From positions 1 through 18,872 of the forward strand of contig CAYFGJ010000010.1 in the NCBI GenBank assembly GCA_964342835.1: a stretch of 18,872 bases of DNA. The letters run 5' to 3'. Position 1 is the first letter of the stretch. Each line of letters opens with the position of its first letter. The translations under genes and the position numbers were made by a program. Source of the DNA: GCA-2716945 sp964342835. Its GTDB lineage: Bacteria > Pseudomonadota > Gammaproteobacteria > GCA-002705445 > GCA-002716945. Below are positions 14,764 through 18,872 of the stretch, in pieces. The notes under the pieces were generated by a model. The model was not told the DNA's origin, searched no databases, and saw only the letters and a list, made by a program, of their open reading frames with translations.

Positions 14764-15558
14764 TTAATTAAGCTCGTTAAAGTTTCTTTTAAATGAATAT
14801 TTTAAACTTTTAATTAAATCTAGCTCTAATTCTCTATTTTCTAAACCCATTAATGTTCTATCAACATCATTAGAATCTTTATATGTTAAAAATATTCTAT
14901 CCCATATTGTTAATATAGAAGTATAGTTTGCATTTCTTGTGCTTTTTTCAACAGTATGATGATTTGTGTGATACTTAGGCGTTACAAAGAAATAAATTAA
15001 TAAATTATTTATTTTATTAGGTAGTTGAATATTTGAATGATGAAAATGACTAGATGAGGTTAAAACTATTTTATAAAAAATGTACACTTCTAATGGAGCT
15101 CCTATTATAAGAATTAGAAAGATATCATATATAAGTGATAATATTAGTTCTCCAAAGTGAAATCTTAATGAAGTGGTTACATCTAAATGTGTATCTAAAT
15201 GATGAAAACTATGAAATCTCCATAGAAATGATACTGTGTGATTGAATCTATGCCACCAGTAATATGCAAAATCAAAAAACAAGAAACCAAGCAATACTTC
15301 TATAAAATAAAATTGTTCTATATTATTTAAAAGACCGAACTGTTTTTCTTCCACTATTAATAAAACTGGTAATAATAATATCAATCTAGGTATATACAGA
15401 ATTATTGAATTAATAATAGCAACAATTGTATGAAATAAAAATCTTATATATCTAGCTGTTTTCCAAACTCTATTAGGATTAAAAAATTCAATAATAAACA
15501 TTATTATGAATATTGTGATAAAAAATATAGTTTGTATATTTGGTAAAGCTTCGATCAT
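14764..15558 (-). CDS. fatty acid hydroxylase / sterol desaturase superfamily membrane protein
   Basis: This superfamily comprises di-iron membrane enzymes that hydroxylate or desaturate lipids, sterols or carotenoids using oxygen. The 264 residues contain the histidine clusters HRFNH (103-107), HSFHH (116-120), HFHH (171-174) and HTNHH (197-201), in the order expected for the metal site. Hydrophobic segments at about 8-25, 40-70, 86-101, 139-169 and 184-193 fit an inner-membrane protein. The YYWWHRFNH block with FLWRFHSFHH is typical of bacterial C5-sterol-desaturase-like members, whose substrates are rarely known. It is alone on its strand between the riboswitch promoter and the divergent gene at 15632; no terminator is visible after it. 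No clear ribosome binding site precedes ATG 15558. Confidence 0.85.
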   Translation of the reverse strand: MIEALPNIQTIFFITIFIIMFIIEFFNPNRVWKTARYIRFLFHTIVAIINSIILYIPRLILLLPVLLIVEEKQFGLLNNIEQFYFIEVLLGFLFFDFAYYWWHRFNHTVSFLWRFHSFHHLDTHLDVTTSLRFHFGELILSLIYDIFLILIIGAPLEVYIFYKIVLTSSSHFHHSNIQLPNKINNLLIYFFVTPKYHTNHHTVEKSTRNANYTSILTIWDRIFLTYKDSNDVDRTLMGLENRELELDLIKSLKYSFKRNFNELN

Positions 15559-15631
15559 ATATTTTAATTAAAAAGATTCATATTATCTCATGGATATTAT
15601 AATATACTTCTACAGATAAAATATAAATAAT

Positions 15632-16408
15632 ATGACAAGAAAAGAAAGACATAGACAAAGTCTCATTATTGCAACACTCGGACCCTCTACCGATGATGAG
15701 AAAGAACTTAAAACAATGATAATTGCAGGAATAGCGCGCCAATGGACTGATGGTGTAGATATTGCAAGAGTATTATATAGTGATGGTAGAGATTTATCTA
15801 AAGAACGTATAGATAAATTTAGAGCGGAATCAAAAAAAAGAGATTGTAATACAAAAATATATCTAGATACAGATAGTGATAATCTACAAGAATGGAGTTC
15901 GTATATAAATTTTGCTAAAGAAATACAACCAAAATATTTTGTGGTTATGAAAAAAATGGGGAAAGAAAAAATATTAGACGCAAAACAGCAACTTGGAGAT
16001 CAAATACAAGTTGGTGTAAGAATAAAAGAAAATGATGAGACATCTGATCTACAAGAATTTTATAAAATTTCAGATTTTATAATGATTGAATTTGATTCAA
16101 AGAAGATTGTAAATGAACAAATTGTCAAAAATGCTAAAGAAAATAATTGCGAACCTATATACTTAGCAAAAATGCCAACATTAATGAAAGGCCAAGTTCA
16201 ATCACGTGAAGAAAATTTTGAAATAGGACACACTTTAGAAGAAGGTTTTGATGTAATAGCTTTATACCAGGAAACATCCCATGGGCCATATCCAGCAAGA
16301 TCTGTTAAATGTATAGATGAAATTGCGGTAGAATCAGAAAAATTACGTATTAATCCTATGAAGGACCTGATTGATAGTATCTTTAGTTTTTTTGGGAAGA
16401 AAAATTAA
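15632..16408 (+). CDS. truncated pyruvate-kinase-like protein, probable pseudoenzyme
   Basis: The 258 residues follow the pyruvate kinase TIM barrel but lack the B domain and the C-terminal regulatory domain (whole enzymes are about 470-480). IIATLGPST (12-20) matches the family start. AG...DIARVLYSDG (32-52) matches AG..VARLNFSHG with an 8-residue insert, keeping Arg46 while the potassium-site Asn is Leu and His is Asp. KIYLDT (75-80) replaces the LDTKGPEIR block. The later strands align too: KYFVVMKK, QVGVRIKEN for KISKIEN, SDFIMIEFD for SDGIMVARGD, and ETSHGPYPARSVKCIDEIA (214-232) for ETAxGKYPVEAVxxMxxIA. The catalytic Lys, metal-binding Glu and Asp, and TATQMLESM loop are not conserved, so catalysis is unlikely. 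The stop shares TTAA with the convergent hinT stop. The frame is intact, which argues against decay. Confidence 0.7.
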   Translation: MTRKERHRQSLIIATLGPSTDDEKELKTMIIAGIARQWTDGVDIARVLYSDGRDLSKERIDKFRAESKKRDCNTKIYLDTDSDNLQEWSSYINFAKEIQPKYFVVMKKMGKEKILDAKQQLGDQIQVGVRIKENDETSDLQEFYKISDFIMIEFDSKKIVNEQIVKNAKENNCEPIYLAKMPTLMKGQVQSREENFEIGHTLEEGFDVIALYQETSHGPYPARSVKCIDEIAVESEKLRINPMKDLIDSIFSFFGKKN

Positions 16409-16743
16409 CCTGGTGGCCAGCCGAAATCTCTGCCAGCCAATATATGCACGTGTAAATGAAAAACCGTTTGTCCTGCTTCACTGCCATTATTAATAACTAA
16501 ACGATAATCATCAATATTGTTATCTTTAGCTATTTTTTTCGCAGTAAATAATAAAATTCCTAATAAATTTTTATCTTCATCTTTAGTATCAGATAATTTA
16601 GGAATATTTTTTTTAGGTATAACAAGTATATGTGTTGGAGCTTGTGGACTTATATCATTAAATGCCATAACCAAATCATCTTCATAAATAATATCAGCTG
16701 GTATTTCTTTTTTTATAATTTTTTCGAATATAGTTTCAGTCAT
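16405..16743 (-). CDS. hinT: HIT family purine nucleoside phosphoramidase (HinT)
   Basis: HinT proteins hydrolyse nucleoside phosphoramidates such as AMP-lysine adducts. The 112 residues (E. coli 119) begin with FEKIIKKEIPADIIYEDD, carry AFNDISPQAPTHILVIPK (28-45) and close with VFHLHVHILAGRDFGWPPG. The histidine triad is at 96, 98 and 100, with the catalytic His within it. YRLVINNGSEAGQTV is the expected strand-loop before the triad. The ATG overlaps the stop of the upstream 77-residue gene (ATGA), so it is the last gene of a four-gene operon. The stop overlaps that of the convergent pyruvate-kinase-like gene. Confidence 0.94.
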   Translation of the reverse strand: MTETIFEKIIKKEIPADIIYEDDLVMAFNDISPQAPTHILVIPKKNIPKLSDTKDEDKNLLGILLFTAKKIAKDNNIDDYRLVINNGSEAGQTVFHLHVHILAGRDFGWPPG

Positions 16744-16973
16744 TTTTTTGGTGGTTTATATTGATTTTTCATAAATTCTGTTTTAAGTTTTTCAATTTCA
16801 GTATAAGGCATAGCCTCTTTTTCATCATGATTGTTATTTTTCTGAAACTTTTCTCCACCAAGTATTCTTTCCAATAATTTATTTTGTTTTTTTTGCAATT
16901 CTAATTGTTTATTAAATAATATAAAATAATATGCAATTGATAAAACAAAAAATATAGTGATAATTTCATTCAT
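16740..16973 (-). CDS. small single-helix membrane protein of unknown function
   Basis: I do not recognise this 77-residue protein. It has one hydrophobic segment at about 4-20, then a charged stretch rich in Lys, Gln and Asn (21-50) that could form a coiled coil (QLELQKKQNKLLERIL), and a basic, proline-containing end (KPPKK). This fits a membrane-anchored protein with a cytoplasmic tail. The start ATG lies one base after the peroxiredoxin stop and its end overlaps hinT, so it is clearly translated within the operon. The length and place recall small helper proteins, but no family can be named. Confidence 0.75.
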   Translation of the reverse strand: MNEIITIFFVLSIAYYFILFNKQLELQKKQNKLLERILGGEKFQKNNNHDEKEAMPYTEIEKLKTEFMKNQYKPPKK

Positions 16974-16974
16974 A

Positions 16975-17445
16975 TTATTTTATCTCTTTTATAGTATTTA
17001 TAACTTCTTCAACATGTCCTTTCACTTTCACAGATCTCCAAAGAAATTTAATAGATTTTTTTTTATCTAATATAAATGTACTCCTATCTATTCCCATATA
17101 CTTCCTGCCATATAGACTTTTTTGTCTTATAACATCAAACATCTTACAGATTTTTTCATCTTCATCTGATATGAGTGGAAACTTAAATTTATATTTATCA
17201 ATAAATTTTTCATGTGATTTTATAGAATCTCTAGATACGCCAACTAAATTATAACCTAGTCTTTTAATTTTAGATATGCTTGAATTAAACTCAATACTTT
17301 CTGTTGTACAGCCAGGTGTCATATCTTTCGGGTAAAAATATAGTATTACGGGTTTATCAAAGAAATCAGATAATTTAGTTTTTTTAGTATCTGTACATTG
17401 TATTTTACAATCTTTTATTTTGAATCCTACATCAATTTTTGCCAT
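16975..17445 (-). CDS. bcp: peroxiredoxin, BCP/PrxQ type, without the usual resolving cysteine
   Basis: BCP/PrxQ peroxidases reduce hydrogen and organic peroxides. The 156 residues match the family. VILYFYPKDMTPGCTTESIE (33-52) holds the peroxidatic Cys46 with the conserved Pro and Thr; DSIKSHEKFIDKYKFKFPLI and SDEDEKICKMF follow, and RSTFILDKKK closes the fold. In E. coli BCP a resolving Cys follows five residues after the peroxidatic one; here residue 51 is Ile, so the enzyme is either 1-Cys or uses another cysteine (13, 17 or the one in KICKMF). AAGGA lies about eight bases upstream of ATG 17445, inside the end of the preceding gene, with which it overlaps by 14 bases. Confidence 0.92.
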   Translation of the reverse strand: MAKIDVGFKIKDCKIQCTDTKKTKLSDFFDKPVILYFYPKDMTPGCTTESIEFNSSISKIKRLGYNLVGVSRDSIKSHEKFIDKYKFKFPLISDEDEKICKMFDVIRQKSLYGRKYMGIDRSTFILDKKKSIKFLWRSVKVKGHVEEVINTIKEIK

Positions 17446-17635
17446 CGCAATTATCCTTACTTAATTCTTCATCATTTAATTTTCGTGCTGAATCAATTAA
17501 CATTATAGGTATTCCATTTTGGATAGGATAAGCTAATTTTGATTTTCGACATATTAATTCATTTGTTTCATTATTATAATAAAGCCCACCACCAGATTGT
17601 GGACACATAAGTATATCTAATAAGAATTTGTTCAT
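17432..17635 (-). CDS. Trm112-like (YcaR/UPF0434) small protein
   Basis: The 67 residues resemble E. coli YcaR: LLDILMCPQSGGGLYYNNET, then NELICRKSKLAYPIQNGIP and IMLIDSARKL. Trm112-like proteins are small zinc-ribbon partners, known as activators of methyltransferases in eukaryotes and archaea; the role of bacterial members is unclear. The first zinc pair is usually CPxC, but here Cys11 is followed by Ser at 14; Cys29 remains. Zinc binding may therefore be weak or lost. It is the first gene of the Trm112-bcp-77aa-hinT operon and is divergent from the PCu(A)C gene. A TTGCAT/TATATT promoter would start transcription only about one base before the ATG. Confidence 0.87.
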   Translation of the reverse strand: MNKFLLDILMCPQSGGGLYYNNETNELICRKSKLAYPIQNGIPIMLIDSARKLNDEELSKDNCDGKN

Positions 17636-17642
17636 ACCCTAA

Positions 17643-17670
17643 AATATAATTAAAGATTGAAAAAATGCAA
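17643..17670 (-). promoter_or_regulatory. candidate promoter of the Trm112-bcp-hinT operon
   Basis: On the minus strand, TTGCAT (17665-17670), a 16-base spacer and TATATT (17643-17648) form a plausible sigma-70 promoter. The predicted start near 17636 is immediately before the ATG at 17635, implying an almost leaderless message. AT-rich sequence makes chance matches likely. Confidence 0.45.
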
Positions 17671-17684
17671 GCATAGTTTATAAT
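17657..17684 (+). promoter_or_regulatory. candidate promoter of the PCu(A)C gene
   Basis: TTGAAA (17657-17662), a 16-base spacer and TATAAT (17679-17684) form a good sigma-70 promoter. The predicted start near 17691 lies about two bases before ATG 17693, which has no Shine-Dalgarno sequence, so the message may be leaderless. Its -35 box lies back to back with that of the divergent promoter, with only two bases between. Confidence 0.6.
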
Positions 17685-17692
17685 GATTCGCC

Positions 17693-18211
17693 ATGAATAC
17701 AATAAGATCATATCTAAAATATTTTGTAATTATCCTGATAGGATTTCAAGGATCATTAGTACATTCTTTCATGAGTGGGGTAGAGAAAGAAAAAGATGGC
17801 GGTCAGAAGTTAGAGATAACAAGTGGCGTAATACATATGGGCCCAAAATCAGTTAATGTTTTTGCCGGATATGGCGTTTTTGAAAATAATAGTGATAAAA
17901 ATATCGAAATATATAAACTTACATCACCAGTTTTTGATAAAACAGAAATTCACTCTACAAAAATATCAAATTCTGGTACTGCAAAAATGATCAAATTAGA
18001 ATCACTCTTAATTCCTGCAGATAAAAATGTCAAATTAAATCATGGTGCAAAACATGTAATGTTTTTAGGTAAACGTAGAGATCTAAAAATTGGTGAGATA
18101 ATAAAGGTTGTAGCGTATGATAGAAACGAAATTAGATATATGTTGCATTTTAAAGTAATAGATCCAAGAGATTCTAATAAGCATTCAGATCACCATCACC
18201 ACGCACATTAA
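17693..18211 (+). CDS. periplasmic PCu(A)C-type copper chaperone
   Basis: PCu(A)C proteins bind Cu(I) in the periplasm and deliver it to cytochrome oxidase or buffer it. The 172 residues start with a signal peptide (a basic N-terminus, hydrophobic about 8-25). The copper site H-x(n)-M-x(21)-H-x-M is complete: His87 in TEIHSTK, Met99 in AKMIKLE, His121 and Met123 in AKHVMF. The domain frame AGYGVFENNSDKNIEIYKL and LIPADKNVKL is typical. The chain ends in a His-rich tail (HSDHHHHAH), which could bind extra metal. No oxidase or SCO gene is nearby. The gene lies between the divergent redox operon and clpB. The preceding promoter suggests a leaderless or very short leader message. Confidence 0.9.
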   Translation: MNTIRSYLKYFVIILIGFQGSLVHSFMSGVEKEKDGGQKLEITSGVIHMGPKSVNVFAGYGVFENNSDKNIEIYKLTSPVFDKTEIHSTKISNSGTAKMIKLESLLIPADKNVKLNHGAKHVMFLGKRRDLKIGEIIKVVAYDRNEIRYMLHFKVIDPRDSNKHSDHHHHAH

Positions 18212-18213
18212 TT

Positions 18214-18244
18214 ATCACTTGTTTTTTTTAATTTAGCTCATATA
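18214..18244 (+). promoter_or_regulatory. possible sigma-32 heat-shock promoter of clpB
   Basis: TATCACTTGTT (18213-18223), then 13 bases, then CTCATATA (18237-18244) partly matches the RpoH pattern CTTGAA-N13-17-CCCCATNT. clpB is a classic RpoH target in gammaproteobacteria. The -35 half departs from consensus at its end and the -10 half has one C instead of several, so support is limited. The predicted start near 18250 again lies very close to the ATG. Confidence 0.35.
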
Positions 18245-18252
18245 TTCAATTT

Positions 18253-18872
18253 ATGACAATAAATGTAGATAGGTATACAAAAAAACTAAGAGAAATATTA
18301 ACTGAAGCTCAAAATATCGCTTTTGTTCATAAAAATCAATTTGTGGAAATTTCTCATTTGTTATATGCATTAATCAATAATGACAATATTGCAAAGCAGA
18401 TATTAACAAAAATTAGCGGAAATATTTTCGTTATACATCAATCTATAAATTCAGAAATAGAAAAATTAAATACAGTAGATGGTGACAATGCTGTAATAGA
18501 ATTTTCAAAACCACTAATACAAATATTGCAAAAAGCTGAAATTATAATGAAAGGGTATTCAGATAATTATATAGCAACAGATACAATTTTAATTACATGC
18601 CTTGAAAACGATTTAGTTGCCGGTATATTCGAAAATGCAGGTTATAATATTTCAGAAATAAAAAATATAGTTAAAAAATCGAGATCACATGCAAATGTAG
18701 ACTCAGAAGATTATGAAGGAGAAAGTGATTCTTTAAAAAAATATACAATCGATCTGACATATTTAGCTGAACAAGGGAAATTGGATCCGGTTATTGGTCG
18801 TGACACAGAGATTAGAAGAGCTATTCAAGTGCTTCAAAGAAGAACTAAAAATAATCCTGTCCTTATAGGTGA
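18253..18872 (+). CDS. clpB: ATP-dependent disaggregase ClpB, N-terminal part, cut by window edge
   Basis: ClpB is a hexameric AAA+ disaggregase that works with DnaK on heat-aggregated proteins. The open frame runs from ATG 18253 to the window end, about 206 of the usual ~860 residues. The N-domain repeats are present (ALxxAQ-like LTEAQNIAFVHKNQFVEISH). The linker to the first AAA+ domain shows the near-invariant LKKYTIDLTYLAEQGKLDPV, then IGRDTEIRRAIQVLQRRTKN and NPVLIG just before Walker A. The N-terminal DRYTKKL fits ClpB rather than ClpA or ClpC. No Shine-Dalgarno sequence precedes the ATG. It is 41 bases after the PCu(A)C stop, an interval with a T-run but no hairpin. Confidence 0.96.
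   Translation, partial: MTINVDRYTKKLREILTEAQNIAFVHKNQFVEISHLLYALINNDNIAKQILTKISGNIFVIHQSINSEIEKLNTVDGDNAVIEFSKPLIQILQKAEIIMKGYSDNYIATDTILITCLENDLVAGIFENAGYNISEIKNIVKKSRSHANVDSEDYEGESDSLKKYTIDLTYLAEQGKLDPVIGRDTEIRRAIQVLQRRTKNNPVLIG

Noticed and set aside
18182..18211. His-rich end of the PCu(A)C protein as an engineered tag
   Set aside because: The tail (SDHHHHAH) uses mixed cat/cac codons within natural sequence; His-rich tails occur naturally in copper chaperones.

Overview
This window looks like an AT-rich, tightly packed stretch of a gammaproteobacterial chromosome. From ispB down to ispH, the order ispB | rplU-rpmA-obgE-proB | rpsT | murJ-ribF-ileS-lspA-fkpB-ispH matches the layout I know from Pseudomonas. 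The low GC, start/stop overlaps and tail-to-tail genes with no spacer suggest a streamlined, probably marine lineage such as SAR86-like bacteria. That placement is inference, and a 16S or marker-gene tree would decide it.

Region 1 (1-9331, mostly minus strand) is a housekeeping block. rplU, rpmA, obgE and proB are read toward murJ-ribF-ileS-lspA-fkpB-ispH. Only rpsT, with its own near-consensus promoter and a UUG start, is read the other way. The block covers isoprenoid precursor synthesis (IspH), lipoprotein maturation (LspA), Ile-tRNA charging, FMN/FAD synthesis, lipid II flipping, ribosomal proteins and the first step of proline synthesis.

Region 2 (9400-12987) holds the polyprenyl diphosphate synthase ispB, a convergent FAD-dependent geranylgeranyl-reductase-family protein, and an ammonium transporter preceded by a -24/-12 (sigma-54 type) promoter match.

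Region 3 (13014-15558) is the most interesting part. A CpdA-like phosphodiesterase is divergent from a zinc-independent L31 paralogue (rpmE2) that has a Zur-box-like palindrome at its start. Facing rpmE2 is an unrecognised 127-residue protein. Its leader carries two similar SAM-II/SAM-V-type pseudoknot aptamers in tandem, separated by a textbook intrinsic terminator. The first appears able to control termination and the second to hide the ribosome binding site. A promoter lies just upstream so that the transcript would start at the first aptamer. A fatty-acid-hydroxylase/sterol-desaturase family membrane protein follows.

Region 4 (15632-18872) contains a pyruvate-kinase-like protein that has lost its B and C domains and its catalytic residues. 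After it come a small minus-strand operon (Trm112-like, PrxQ/BCP peroxiredoxin, a one-helix membrane protein, HinT), a divergent periplasmic PCu(A)C copper chaperone, and the start of clpB, cut by the window end. No rRNA, tRNA, CRISPR array, insertion sequence or phage gene was seen. No gene-free stretch exceeds 300 bases; the longest (14488-14763) is the riboswitch leader and its promoter.
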